This document shows positions 45,504-54,900 of a stretch of DNA of 64,000 nucleotides, in pieces. The stretch is from Metabacillus arenae (GTDB lineage Bacteria > Bacillota > Bacilli > Bacillales > Bacillaceae), in assembly GCF_014773385.1 (NCBI RefSeq), contig NZ_JACXAI010000009.1, positions 1-64,000 on the forward strand. The letters run 5' to 3'. The notes under the pieces were generated by a model. It was not told the DNA's origin and made no database searches. It saw nothing but the letters and a program-made list of their open reading frames with translations. Every line of letters starts with the position of its first letter. The stretch's first letter is position 1. Both the position numbers and the translations under genes were made by a program.

Positions 45504-46287
45504 TGACTTGCTCTCCTTCAACTAATAAGTTCTTTCTGTCCTTGGCAGGTAAATAAGTTGCCAGCTTTTGCTCAATTGCTTTTGGTGATTGCCCTTCCAG
45601 TAAAGACAGAACACCTTCAATCATGACATAACGAACTTTTATTTCCTGTTTCGATTTCCTTTTCAACTTATTGGCAAAAGGGTGCCAAAGCATATAGCCT
45701 GAAAAGATCCCCATAAGGGTAGCGACGAAGGCAGCGCCGATTGCTTCCCCTAATGCTGTTGTATCATCCATATGAGAAAGAGCAGCAATTAAACCTAAAA
45801 CAGCGCCTAGTACTCCTAATGTCGGTGCATAGGTACCTGCTTGGGTAAAAATACTTGCTCCAGCTAAATGCCGTTCCTCCATTGCCTCAATTTCCTCGTT
45901 CATGACATCACGGATAAATTCTGCATTCTGGCCATCAACAGCCATAGTGAGCCCATTTATTAAAAACTCATCATCCACTTCTGAAAGCTTTGCTTCAAGA
46001 GCGAGCAAGCCCTCTCTTCGTGCTACCTGGGCCCATTCTGAAAACAACGGAATTAATTCCTGTATTGTAATATTTTTTTTCTCTCTAAAAATAACCCCGA
46101 ATAATTTTGGTACTCGTTTAATTTCATTTGTTGGAAATCCAATGACAACGGTGGCAATCGTTCCAACAATAATAACCATGATTGCCGCAGGGTTTAAAAG
46201 AACAACAAGATTAACCCCTTTTAAAACCATTCCGACCCCAACAGCAATAAATCCTAAAATTATTCCAATAATCGATGTTTTGTCCAT
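45496..46287 (-). CDS. motA: Flagellar motor stator protein MotA
   Basis: 263 residues, four membrane helices (two near the N-terminus, two around 150-210) and a large cytoplasmic loop with conserved charges that touches FliG. Family motif GTYAPTLGVLGAVLGLI is present. The ATG ending at 46287 follows AAAGGAT; a TTG three codons upstream overlaps that site. First gene of motAB, expressed from a sigma-D promoter. Confidence 0.95.
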   Translation of the reverse strand: MDKTSIIGIILGFIAVGVGMVLKGVNLVVLLNPAAIMVIIVGTIATVVIGFPTNEIKRVPKLFGVIFREKKNITIQELIPLFSEWAQVARREGLLALEAKLSEVDDEFLINGLTMAVDGQNAEFIRDVMNEEIEAMEERHLAGASIFTQAGTYAPTLGVLGAVLGLIAALSHMDDTTALGEAIGAAFVATLMGIFSGYMLWHPFANKLKRKSKQEIKVRYVMIEGVLSLLEGQSPKAIEQKLATYLPAKDRKNLLVEGEQVNG

Positions 46288-46323
46288 TTTTATCAAATCC
46301 TTTATAAAGCTTACTTGCTTTTA

Positions 46324-46350
46324 ATATCGTCAAATCTCTTTGCATCTTTA
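46324..46350 (-). promoter_or_regulatory. Sigma-D promoter of motAB
   Basis: On the minus strand TAAA, 15-bp spacer, GACGATAT; the consensus is TAAA-N15-GCCGATAT, one mismatch. It lies about 37 bases upstream of the motA start, as expected for flagellar genes. Confidence 0.85.
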
Positions 46351-46462
46351 GGATTTCTAGAATCTGCACCCTAAATAGAATGAGTGATGAAAAAAGGAGA
46401 TTTTCCAACATTCACGAATTAAGAAGGGACGATCTATTACATAAGTAAAGGTGGAGGATTAG

Positions 46463-48157
46463 ATGAAGTTTAAAGATTATCTTTATAAAAAAATAAATAT
46501 AGAGGAGGTAAGAACAAAGCATGAGAAGATGCTAGAAAGATTTGAACAAGCTAAAACCTTTGAGGAACAAGATCGAACCATCCAATTATTGCAGGAATTA
46601 TATAATGAAGCAGATACGATGTTTAATCTTGTCTATATTAGACACTCCATTGATACGAATGATGAATATTATAAAAATGAGCAGGATTATATGGATGAAA
46701 TTGAGCCGCTAATAAAAGAGCTTCATACAAAATTTTATGAAAAGCTTGCTTCTTCACATTTTCGTCCCCAGTTAGAGCAAAAATGGGGGAATCAATTATT
46801 TGCTCTTGCAGAAATCCAATTAAAGACATTCTCACCAGAAGTCATTGAAGATTTGCAAAAAGAAAACCGATTATCATCAGAATACACAAAGCTTGTAGCG
46901 TCAGCCAAAATTGAATTTGATGGAAAGGAATATACATTGGCTCAAATGCAGCCACTTGCCGAGTCAAAAGATCGTGAAATAAGAAAACGAGCAAATGAAG
47001 CAAAATTTCAATTTTTTGCAGAAAAGAGTGAAGATTTTGACAGGATCTATGATGAACTTGTAAAAGTGAGGACAACGATAGCTCAAAAGCTTGGATATGA
47101 GAATTTCGTAGAATTGGGCTATGCCCGAATGAGCCGGACAGATTATGGAGCAGATATGGTAAAGGTGTTTCGTGACCAAGTGAAAGAGTTCATTGTTCCA
47201 GTTGCAACAACGCTGCGCAAACGTCAGCAAGAACGTCTAAAGCTAGACACTCTAACTTATTATGACGAACCAATCGCCTATCTTTCTGGTAATGCGACTC
47301 CAAAAGGAGATTCTGATTGGATTATTGAAAATGGAGGAAACATGTATAAAGAGCTGTCACCAGAAACTGATGAATTTTATAATTTTATGGTAGAGCATCA
47401 GTTGATGGACTTGCTGGCAAAAACAGGAAAAGCTGGCGGAGGATATTGTACATTTTTAGCAAACTACAAAGCACCTTTCATTTTTGCTAATTTTAATGGA
47501 ACTTCCGGTGATATTGATGTCTTGACCCATGAAGCAGGCCATGCATTCCAAGTATACATGTCTCGTCATTTTGATATATTGGAATATCAATGGCCGACAA
47601 TGGAGGCTTGTGAAATCCATTCGATGAGTATGGAATTCTTTACGTGGCCTTGGATGGAGAGCTTTTTTAAAGAAGACACGGAAAAATATAAATTCTCTCA
47701 TTTAAGTGAAGCCGTTCTTTTTCTTCCATATGGAGCAGCTGTCGATGAATTTCAGCATTTTGTTTATGAAAATCCTGAAGCATCTCCAAAAGAGAGAAAA
47801 TTAGCTTGGCGAAAAATCGAGAAAACATACTTGCCGCACCGTGAATATGAAGGCAATGCTTATTTAGAGGAAGGAGGCTTTTGGCAGCGTCAAAGCCATA
47901 TTTATAATTCTCCATTTTATTACATTGATTATACACTGGCACAAATATGTGCCCTTCAATTCTGGAAAAAGCTTCACGAAAACAAAGAAGCTGCATGGAA
48001 CGATTACCTTCATTTATGCAAGCAAGGGGGATGCAAGCCGTTTCTCGAACTAGTTCAAGAAGCAAATCTGAACTCTCCATTTCAAAAAGGGACGATTCAG
48101 TCAGTAGTCGGAGAAATTGAAAGCTGGTTAGATCGTGTTGACGATCAATCGCTATAA
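46463..48157 (+). CDS. M3 family oligoendopeptidase
   Basis: 564 residues, cytoplasmic zinc metallopeptidase of the thimet/PepF clan. Zinc motif HEAGH with first His at 356 (DVLTHEAGHAFQVYMS) and the third ligand Glu in METCE-like WPTMEACEIHSMSMEFF. It degrades short peptides. Size and motifs fit the M3 subgroup distinct from PepF. GGTGGAGG site. It sits head-to-head with motAB, with no functional link evident. Confidence 0.88.
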   Translation: MKFKDYLYKKINIEEVRTKHEKMLERFEQAKTFEEQDRTIQLLQELYNEADTMFNLVYIRHSIDTNDEYYKNEQDYMDEIEPLIKELHTKFYEKLASSHFRPQLEQKWGNQLFALAEIQLKTFSPEVIEDLQKENRLSSEYTKLVASAKIEFDGKEYTLAQMQPLAESKDREIRKRANEAKFQFFAEKSEDFDRIYDELVKVRTTIAQKLGYENFVELGYARMSRTDYGADMVKVFRDQVKEFIVPVATTLRKRQQERLKLDTLTYYDEPIAYLSGNATPKGDSDWIIENGGNMYKELSPETDEFYNFMVEHQLMDLLAKTGKAGGGYCTFLANYKAPFIFANFNGTSGDIDVLTHEAGHAFQVYMSRHFDILEYQWPTMEACEIHSMSMEFFTWPWMESFFKEDTEKYKFSHLSEAVLFLPYGAAVDEFQHFVYENPEASPKERKLAWRKIEKTYLPHREYEGNAYLEEGGFWQRQSHIYNSPFYYIDYTLAQICALQFWKKLHENKEAAWNDYLHLCKQGGCKPFLELVQEANLNSPFQKGTIQSVVGEIESWLDRVDDQSL

Positions 48158-48166
48158 GGGTGAAAC

Positions 48167-48196
48167 GGAGAGCATGACATAAGGAGCTCTCCTTTA
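48167..48196 (+). terminator. Terminator of M3 peptidase gene
   Basis: GGAGAGC/GCTCTCC stem with a 12-base loop, then TTTAAT. Confidence 0.6.
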
Positions 48197-48359
48197 ATCT
48201 CTGACTAAATCCTACCCAAAGATCGATTGTTATTGCTCGGTTTTTCTTCATTTTAACAATGATTATTAAAGAAAAGCTGATAAAATGGGATATTTACTAT
48301 TTCACGTCTTTCGAAATCTTCATATATATGAGTATCAACTGGAAAAAGGACGTGTTATT

Positions 48360-48650
48360 GTGAGACTTCAAAAGAGAAGAAAGCAGCGGCGATCCACCTG
48401 TATTTTCCCCGGGTACAGATGGTGCGGCCCAGGATGCAGCGGACCTGGTGCACCTATTAATGAGGTCGATTCCTGCTGCATGAGGCACGACAGGTGTTTA
48501 AGGCGCGGGGGTTCACGTTGCAGGTGTGACGATGATTTTATGGCCTGTCTCCGTCCAAAAATAAATAATCGCAGCCAAAGCGGCAAAAACGCTGCAATAA
48601 TGTATAACTTTATGAGGCTTAGAGCGCTATTTGTATGCAGCCGCTTTTAA
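48360..48650 (+). CDS. Phospholipase A2-like mini-protein
   Basis: 96 residues starting with GTG 48360, eight bases after AAAGGACGTG; a longer frame from 48285 lacks a site. Strongly basic, ten or so cysteines. YRWCGPGCSGPG resembles the calcium loop and VDSCCMRHDRC the catalytic His-Asp helix of phospholipase A2, followed by CRCDDDF. Similar short Bacillus proteins have been labelled parvovirus VP1-like for the same reason. No signal peptide, so its site of action is unclear (spore or phage-like role possible). The catalytic pair is intact; activity is inference. Confidence 0.75.
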   Translation: MRLQKRRKQRRSTCIFPGYRWCGPGCSGPGAPINEVDSCCMRHDRCLRRGGSRCRCDDDFMACLRPKINNRSQSGKNAAIMYNFMRLRALFVCSRF

Positions 48651-49205
48651 TTTACGGCTTTCGCAAGGAAAGGACACAGCCTAGCAGTGTTTTATACCAA
48701 TTCTTAAAAACGCTGTTTCAGAATAAAAAGATATGGCTGTCGGCCCAATAAAATAATAATGAGATAAGATTGAGGAACTGATACTGGCATCAGTTCCTAT
48801 CATCATACAATAAATTGGTGAACTGATAGCAATCTTCAGCTCTTATATTCTATCTTTAAAATCATAATCCGCTATGATGCCCGATAAGGCTGATTTGGAC
48901 TGAAGTCGGGCATCCTAACCGCACTATGATGCCTGATAAAGCTGTTTTTTACGAATCCAAATAAATCACCAAATCTTAACTGAAAGAGAAAAAAATCAAT
49001 GCCGCTGCCATTAAAGACAAATGAAAAGCCCGATAAACAGGAAACAACGATCTATCTTAGGCCTCCGCAATTATAGATTAATGACAAATTTTTCAACTTC
49101 TGAAATGGATTTTTATCATTAGATGGCTATGCCAAAGTCCTCTTTTTCATACTTGTGTGATTGACATAAACACTACTCCTAATGGAATCTTGATGAATAA
49201 AAATC
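48651..49205. other. Intergenic region with hairpins and a short repeat
   Basis: About 550 bp without a gene. It contains a perfect 8-bp stem, GGAACTGA/TCAGTTCC (48774-48797). There is also a 9-bp stem, GATGCCCGA/TCGGGCATC (48876-48914), and a direct repeat CTATGATGCCYGATAARGCTG at about 48872 and 48924 (52 bp apart), with a trace AAGCCCGATAAACAGG at 49026. Confidence 0.5.
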
Positions 49206-49210
49206 AGACA

Positions 49211-49243
49211 AAAAAAAGGCTGAAACGTCTACGTTTCAGCCCT
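49211..49243 (-). terminator. Terminator of clpE
   Basis: GGCTGAAACGT/ACGTTTCAGCC with seven A to the left (T run on the minus strand). Confidence 0.92.
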
Positions 49244-49251
49244 TTCTTGGG

Positions 49252-51369
49252 TTATTTTGCTTCAATCTTTCCTTCATTTAAGAAGAAGTGGACTTGGTTT
49301 AGTTGGTCTTTTTCAAATAACAGATCAGCAATTTTATCTTCCAGCTGCTCCTGAATGACTCTACGAAGAGGTCTTGCACCGAATGCACGGTCATAGCCCA
49401 ATTTTGCCAGCTCTGTTTTTACATCCTTATCAATTGTAATTGTAATGTTTTGATCGTGGAGAGTTGTTTCCAATTCAACTAGCATTAAATCTATGATTTT
49501 CAACAAGCTTGTCTGCTCAAGGTGCTTAAACTCGATGATGCTGTCAAAACGATTCAAAAACTCAGGTTTAAAGAAAGAGCCTAGTGAATCGAGTAAACGA
49601 GATTCTTTGACCGCACCTGAGTCACTAGTTTGGAATCCGACTTTTGTTTGTTTCTCAGTTGCACCTGCGTTACTAGTCATGATAATGACTGTATCTTTAA
49701 AACTAACCGTACGGCCTTGGCTGTCTGTAAGGCGGCCGTCTTCCAAAATTTGCAGGAACATATGCTGGACATCTGGATGAGCCTTTTCAATTTCATCAAG
49801 CAGGATAATACTGTAAGGGTTGCGGCGGACCTTTTCTGTTAATTGTCCAGCTTCATCATGGCCGACATAACCTGGAGGAGAGCCAATAATCTTAGACACT
49901 GCGTGTTTTTCCATATATTCACTCATGTCCAGGCGAATCATCGCATCCTTTGAACCAAATAACTCTTCAGCAAGAGTTTTTGACAGTTCTGTTTTACCAA
50001 CACCAGTTGGACCTACAAATAGGAATGATCCGATTGGGCGGTTTTTAGCCTTTAATCCAGCGCGGGAGCGGCGAACCGCTTTTGCCACTTTATCAACAGC
50101 TTCTTCTTGTCCGATCACCTTAATAGCAAGATGTTTTTGAAGATCTCTCATTTTTGTTTGCTCATCTTCCTGTAATTTTCCGACTGGAATACCTGTCTTT
50201 CTTTCGATGATCGCTTGAATCTCAGAAATGCCGACGATCATTTTTTCTGCTGGACTTTGGTTTTCTAATTGTTTTTCAAGTTGAATTTCCTCATGACGAA
50301 GCTTGGCTGCCAATTCATAATTTTCTTTTTCAGCTGCCTGCTCTTTCTCTTTTGCTAATTCAGCTAATCTTTCTTGAAGTTGCTGTTCATCAATAGAGTT
50401 TGATTTCAGATTAGCTTTTGACCCAGCTTCGTCTAACAAATCAATTGCTTTGTCTGGTAAAAATCGATCTTGAATGTATCGGTGTGATAAAGATACACAA
50501 GCTTTAATGGCCTCATCTGTATATTCAACCTGGTGAAATTGCTCGTATTTATCTTTAATCCCGTTCAAGATCGTCACAGCTGCTTCAAGGGTGGGCTCAT
50601 GAACCATTACAGGTTGAAATCTTCTTTCTAATGCAGAGTCTTTTTCAATTTGACGGTATTCTTTAAGCGTTGTAGCACCGACAACCTGTAATTCCCCTCT
50701 TGCTAATGCAGGCTTTAGAATATTCCCTGCATCCATCGAACCTTCGGCTGTTCCTGCACCTACTAATAAATGAATTTCATCAATGAATAAAATAATATTT
50801 TTTCTTTTTTGCAATTCAGAGATGAGTTGTTTCATTCGTTCTTCAAATTGCCCCCGGATACCTGTATTGGCAACAAGTGAGGCTACATCGAGTAAGTAAA
50901 CCTCCTTATTCTTAAGCTTAGCTGGCACATCTTGCTGAACGATTTTTAGGGCAAGCCCTTCTGCAATAGCAGTTTTTCCCACTCCAGGCTCTCCTATAAG
51001 AACGGGGTTATTTTTATTTCTGCGATTTAGGATCTCACTCACTCGTTCAATCTCTTCGTCTCTGCCGATAACAGGATCAATTAATCCAGCTCGTGCAGCA
51101 TGGGTTAAGTTGCGGCCCAGCTGATCAAGAAGTCCGCCGCCTCTACCTTGATGGGCCTCTTGATTTGCCTGTGAAGATTGAGACTGAAAATTCATTTGAC
51201 TTTTAATAAAGTCTTCCATTGAAAATGGCTGATTGAAAAAGCCGTTTGGCATCTTTTGCGCTTCTTTTGCATAACAATCCTCGCAAAGCATAAAATCTCG
51301 ATTCTCTTGATTGATTCGAACCTGCATGCGAATACTCGCTTGTTTATTTTTACAATTTTGACATAGCAT
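49252..51369 (-). CDS. clpE: ATP-dependent Clp protease ATPase subunit ClpE
   Basis: 705 residues. N-terminal zinc finger ([21 protein letters not shown]) unique to ClpE. Then two AAA+ modules: Walker [10 protein letters not shown] and Walker B ILFIDEIH; a UvrB/UvrC-type coiled segment (about 335-380); second Walker [10 protein letters not shown] with [13 protein letters not shown]-terminal D2 small domain. It unfolds heat-damaged proteins for ClpP and helps CtsR turnover. Promoter with CtsR boxes lies upstream. Locus next to ykvI as in B. subtilis. Confidence 0.95.
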   Translation of the reverse strand: MLCQNCKNKQASIRMQVRINQENRDFMLCEDCYAKEAQKMPNGFFNQPFSMEDFIKSQMNFQSQSSQANQEAHQGRGGGLLDQLGRNLTHAARAGLIDPVIGRDEEIERVSEILNRRNKNNPVLIGEPGVGKTAIAEGLALKIVQQDVPAKLKNKEVYLLDVASLVANTGIRGQFEERMKQLISELQKRKNIILFIDEIHLLVGAGTAEGSMDAGNILKPALARGELQVVGATTLKEYRQIEKDSALERRFQPVMVHEPTLEAAVTILNGIKDKYEQFHQVEYTDEAIKACVSLSHRYIQDRFLPDKAIDLLDEAGSKANLKSNSIDEQQLQERLAELAKEKEQAAEKENYELAAKLRHEEIQLEKQLENQSPAEKMIVGISEIQAIIERKTGIPVGKLQEDEQTKMRDLQKHLAIKVIGQEEAVDKVAKAVRRSRAGLKAKNRPIGSFLFVGPTGVGKTELSKTLAEELFGSKDAMIRLDMSEYMEKHAVSKIIGSPPGYVGHDEAGQLTEKVRRNPYSIILLDEIEKAHPDVQHMFLQILEDGRLTDSQGRTVSFKDTVIIMTSNAGATEKQTKVGFQTSDSGAVKESRLLDSLGSFFKPEFLNRFDSIIEFKHLEQTSLLKIIDLMLVELETTLHDQNITITIDKDVKTELAKLGYDRAFGARPLRRVIQEQLEDKIADLLFEKDQLNQVHFFLNEGKIEAK

Positions 51370-51400
51370 GAAAAAACCTCCTAGGTAACATATTGTTTAT

Positions 51401-51423
51401 TTTGACTTTGACTATATTTGACT
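51401..51423 (-). promoter_or_regulatory. CtsR box 2 of clpE
   Basis: Minus strand AGTCAAA-TAT-AGTCAAA (51407-51423), a full CtsR tandem heptad, plus a third half-site GTCAAA continuing to 51401. It lies in the leader of clpE. Confidence 0.85.
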
Positions 51424-51498
51424 AAAAGGTTGAAAGAAAAACTTAAACGAATAAATCGAATAAGCTATTAAAAAGGAGTTTAACCTTCTTTGACTATT

Positions 51499-51527
51499 AT
51501 TATAGTTTGACCTTTCTTGACTTTCAA
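51499..51527 (-). promoter_or_regulatory. clpE sigma-A promoter with embedded CtsR box 1
   Basis: Minus strand TTGAAA (51527-51522), exactly 17 bp, TATAAT (51504-51499). The spacer contains the CtsR box AGTCAAG-AAA-GGTCAAA (51522-51506), so CtsR would block polymerase directly. A further half-site lies at 51489-51495. Confidence 0.92.
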
Positions 51528-51721
51528 CTATTTTGATTTATTTTTTACAAAAAGCCGAAAGAAAAAGAAAAAATTTAAACGACGTCTTTCTGAACAACTT
51601 GTCTCATATAAATTAAAACAGGCATTGCTCGTATCCTTTGCTCTGATGCCAGAAAAGCAGAAGCGGATCTAAAATAATATAGGCTAACGCTCAAGTTTTC
51701 TGTTGAAACGTGTGCAAAACA

Positions 51722-51905
51722 TGCATCTTACAGGCATGGTGCAAATTTCTGGAAACAGTGCAAATAATCCGGTAACAGAGTAATGATTCGAGTAACGATG
51801 CAATTATTTGGATAACGGTGCAAATATCGTAGTAACGGTGCCAAAAATCCGATGACGTTTCAAATATAGAGATAACGGGTGCAATTTTTCAGTATCGGTG
51901 CGGCT
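51722..51905. repeat. GTGCAA 20-bp array, copy 3
   Basis: Eight units, five of them spaced exactly 20 bp: GTGCAAATTTCTGG, GTGCAAATAATCCGGTAACA, GAGTAATGATTCGAGTAACG, ATGCAATTATTTGGATAACG, GTGCAAATATCGTAGTAACG, GTGCCAAAAATCCGATGACG, TTTCAAATATAGAGATAACG, GTGCAATTTTTCAGTATCG. It lies between the divergent clpE and ykvI genes. Confidence 0.9.
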
Positions 51906-52062
51906 TTCATCTCTACTACTTGAAGAAAGACTTTGAAGCAACCTGCGATACATCGTGCCTTAATTTAAAGCTCAGTTAAAAAGAAAAAGTGCGTAAAAAT
52001 AAAAAACAGAGATGATGTTGGGTCATCTTTTATTTTTTAAAGTAAAAAGGGAGGCGGGGGAA

Positions 52063-53088
52063 GTGGACAAACATTTTATTCCCTCCATTCAGGTGGCTGC
52101 GGTTTATATTGGAACTGTGGTGGGGGCGGGTTTTGCGACTGGAAAGGAAATTGTTGAGTTTTTTACACGGTATGGATTTTATGGGATACTTGGGATCCTG
52201 CTTGCAGGTTGGCTGTTTTGTTATTGTGGTGTGAAAATTATGATTATTTCTAAACGAATTGGAGCAAAATCCTATCAGGATTTCAATCTTTATTTATTTG
52301 GAAAGCCTCTTGGGTCGGTCATTAATTTTTTAATGATTTTTATTTTACTTGGCGTTACGTCTGTCATGCTTTCAGGTGCTGGAGCGGTATTTGAAGAGCA
52401 GCTTCATTTGCCAAAGCAGCTTGGAATTGGAATTACGATGGCACTAGGGCTGTTTGTGATGATTAATGGAGTAAAAGGAGTGTATGGTGTCAATATTTTT
52501 GTTGTACCTATGCTTGTTCTTTTTAGTATGATCGTGGCGGTTCAAGCTTTTTCTCCCCAATCCATTTTTCTTACGGGTGAAGGCCCAACCTATCATTGGA
52601 TCGTTTCAGCATTTTCCTATGGAGCATTTAATTTGGCTATGGCACAAGCCGTTCTTGTACCCCTTGCCAGCGAAATAGACGAGGAGGCTTCTCTTAAAAC
52701 AGGGGGAATCATTGGAGGAATTGTATTAACAATCATCCTGTTGGGAAGTCACTTTGCTCTTTCGTCTCTGCCAACAGTGATGCTTGACGAAATACCAATG
52801 GCATCTGTTATAAAAAACAGCTATATAACGATTTACTTTGTTTATGTTTGTGTCATTTACGGGGAAATCTTTACTTCAGTAATTGGGAATCTCTATGGTC
52901 TTGAAAGGCAATTAAGTCAACTGTTAAAACTGAAAAGTTCTTTTATCATTGGCACAATTTTGTTAATTTCCTATTTTATAAGCCAGCTTGGCTATGGACA
53001 TCTAATTTCGATACTTTATCCTTTTTACGGGTATTTGAGTTTAGGATTTTTAGTTTTATTACTTGTGAAAAAATACCCATTACCGTAG
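52063..53088 (+). CDS. ykvI: YkvI family membrane protein
   Basis: 341 residues, about ten membrane helices, LeuT/APC-like look (VAAVYIGTVVGAGFATGKEI with the unwound glycine-rich first helix). GTG 52063 follows GGAGGCGGGGG; the frame extends 17 codons upstream without a site. Substrate unknown; the family is regarded as putative transporters. Same place beside clpE as in B. subtilis. Confidence 0.88.
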   Translation: MDKHFIPSIQVAAVYIGTVVGAGFATGKEIVEFFTRYGFYGILGILLAGWLFCYCGVKIMIISKRIGAKSYQDFNLYLFGKPLGSVINFLMIFILLGVTSVMLSGAGAVFEEQLHLPKQLGIGITMALGLFVMINGVKGVYGVNIFVVPMLVLFSMIVAVQAFSPQSIFLTGEGPTYHWIVSAFSYGAFNLAMAQAVLVPLASEIDEEASLKTGGIIGGIVLTIILLGSHFALSSLPTVMLDEIPMASVIKNSYITIYFVYVCVIYGEIFTSVIGNLYGLERQLSQLLKLKSSFIIGTILLISYFISQLGYGHLISILYPFYGYLSLGFLVLLLVKKYPLP

Positions 53089-53166
53089 TGGAACTGTGAT
53101 AAGATGGAGTAATTGATTGGATAATAACAATTAGAATAGCGGATAGTTTGAGAAGGGGGAAGAGAA

Positions 53167-53901
53167 GTGAATCGAATCGCAGTCATATCTGATATCCATG
53201 GCAATGTTCCAGCATTAGAGGCTGTTCTGCAAGATATCCATCGTAGAGGCATTCAAGAAATTTTTTGCTTAGGAGATCTTGTCGGGAAAGGTCCCGAATC
53301 TAAAAGGGCCATTCATCTCATTCAAAAATCATGTACAGTTGTTGTAAAAGGAAACTGGGATGATTTTATTACGAAAGAGACAGAGTTTGATGCCATCCGC
53401 TGGCATCAAGCACAGCTTACTAAGGAGGATAATGCCTATTTAATGAGCTTACCATTTCAAGTGGAGTTTATGATGAGCGGAAAAAAAGTTCGTCTTTTCC
53501 ATGCTTCTCCCTTTAGTATATACAAAAGAATTCAGCCTTGGGACCCGATCGAAAAGCGATTAAGTATGTTTGAAAATACGGCTGAAACCGGAAATGAGGG
53601 AGGGGAACCAATTGTTGTCGGTTATGGGGATGTACATAATGCCTATGTGCAAAACTTCTTAGGGAAAACCTTATTCAATACAGGCAGTGTCGGGAATCCA
53701 CTTGAAATCACGCAAGCATCTTATGCGATTTTAGAAGGTGAATATCATGCTGCTGAACAAGGGCCTTTTTCCATCCAATTAGTAAGAGTCCCGTATGATA
53801 TAGAAATGTCTATTCAAATTGCCAGGGAAATGAAGATGCCAGATCTTGATCAATACATCCAAGAATTAACGACAGCAAAATACCGGGGGATTAAAGGGTA
53901 A
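53167..53901 (+). CDS. Metallophosphoesterase family protein
   Basis: 244 residues, GTG start at 53167 behind AAGGGGGAAG. Calcineurin-like metal motifs: ISDIHGNVPALEAV, CLGDLVGKGP, VKGNWDDF, and GYGDVHNAYVQN, FNTGSVGNP. YfcE/ApaH-like single domain. Substrate unknown; may hydrolyse dinucleotide polyphosphates or phosphoproteins. The HAD gene follows 5 bases after its stop, so they are probably co-transcribed. Confidence 0.85.
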   Translation: MNRIAVISDIHGNVPALEAVLQDIHRRGIQEIFCLGDLVGKGPESKRAIHLIQKSCTVVVKGNWDDFITKETEFDAIRWHQAQLTKEDNAYLMSLPFQVEFMMSGKKVRLFHASPFSIYKRIQPWDPIEKRLSMFENTAETGNEGGEPIVVGYGDVHNAYVQNFLGKTLFNTGSVGNPLEITQASYAILEGEYHAAEQGPFSIQLVRVPYDIEMSIQIAREMKMPDLDQYIQELTTAKYRGIKG

Positions 53902-53906
53902 AAGGA

Positions 53907-54494
53907 GTGAAAAAATACAGGATGCATATTTTGTGGGATTTTGACGGTACATTATTCAATACATATCCTGCATTCATTGAAGCAATGGACAAACTATTAT
54001 CAGGAAAAGTAGATAAAAAAGAGATAGAGCAAAAACTTAAAGTATCCTTTTCCTATGCTGCGAAAGAATTTCATTTGTCCCAACAACAGATAACCGAATT
54101 TAAAGCAATTGAAACCGCAATCTCTCCCAAATATAAAAAGCCGTTCCCTTTTGTAGAAGAGATTTTAAAAAAGGCCCGTGTGAACGTCATCATGACTCAT
54201 AAGCCCTTTAACGAGGTCAAAACGATCTTGGATTATTATAAATGGAACGATTATTTTTCAGATATCATAGCAGGAGATCATGGTTATCCTAGAAAACCTA
54301 ATTGCAAAGCATATCAATATTTACATCATAAACATCACATTGACCTTGTCATTGGTGATCGTTTGCTCGATATTTTACCAGGAAAAGAACTAGGCATCAA
54401 AACATGTCTTTTTCAGAATAATGAGCAAGGTGCAGATTTTTATGTTGATGATTATAAGCGATTTTTTGACGTTCTAAATGAAACGTGGAAATAA
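53907..54494 (+). CDS. HAD superfamily hydrolase
   Basis: 195 residues, GTG start 53907 preceded by AAAGGG. Motif I WDFDGTLFNTY (nucleophile and acid/base Asp), a helical cap, motif II VIMTHKP, motif III/IV YPRKPN and VIGDRLLDI. Phosphoglycolate-phosphatase-like. Coupled to the phosphoesterase upstream. Substrate unknown. It is the only intact HAD phosphatase in the window, but nothing ties it to the missing MtnX step. Confidence 0.83.
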   Translation: MKKYRMHILWDFDGTLFNTYPAFIEAMDKLLSGKVDKKEIEQKLKVSFSYAAKEFHLSQQQITEFKAIETAISPKYKKPFPFVEEILKKARVNVIMTHKPFNEVKTILDYYKWNDYFSDIIAGDHGYPRKPNCKAYQYLHHKHHIDLVIGDRLLDILPGKELGIKTCLFQNNEQGADFYVDDYKRFFDVLNETWK

Positions 54495-54652
54495 GTTATT
54501 TCCTACAACTAACTGAGTTAACCCTCGCTGTTTGAATGTTCACTTTATTTTATTAGAAGTACCAGGCTGAAAGCAAACACTAGAATAAACGAATGAAAAC
54601 AGCGATCTACGGAAATGATAATCACTGAATCATTTGTGAAGGAGTAGTCGCT

Positions 54653-54769
54653 ATGACACAGAATAAAAGCCAGCAAGAAAGACAGTGGACTGTGCGAAAA
54701 GAGTCACAAAACCCACATGGAAAGGTCAAATCTTTTAAAGAATTATCAAATGAAACAACAAAAAAGTAG
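54653..54769 (+). CDS. Short conserved protein, DUF6254-like (38 aa)
   Basis: 38 residues beginning MTQNKSQQERQWTVRKESQ and containing NPHGKVKSFKELSNE. ATG 54653 is about eight bases after GAAGGAG. The pattern resembles very short Bacillaceae proteins I recall as DUF6254; not certain. Highly charged, no membrane segment. Function unknown, perhaps sporulation-related. Confidence 0.6.
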   Translation: MTQNKSQQERQWTVRKESQNPHGKVKSFKELSNETTKK

Positions 54770-54900
54770 GCTTCAGAAAAGAGGATAACTTATTGGTATT
54801 GACCAGACCAATTGAGTTTCCTTTTTTTGTTTGCAAGTCGTATAATTTATTGAAAATTTCTCATCCTAACAATAACCTTACCTGTAAAGAAGTGACCTTA

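Noticed and set aside
53907-54494. HAD hydrolase as replacement for MtnX
   Set aside because: Only the general HAD fold is shared; the location with a phosphoesterase and lack of an S-box give no link to methionine salvage.
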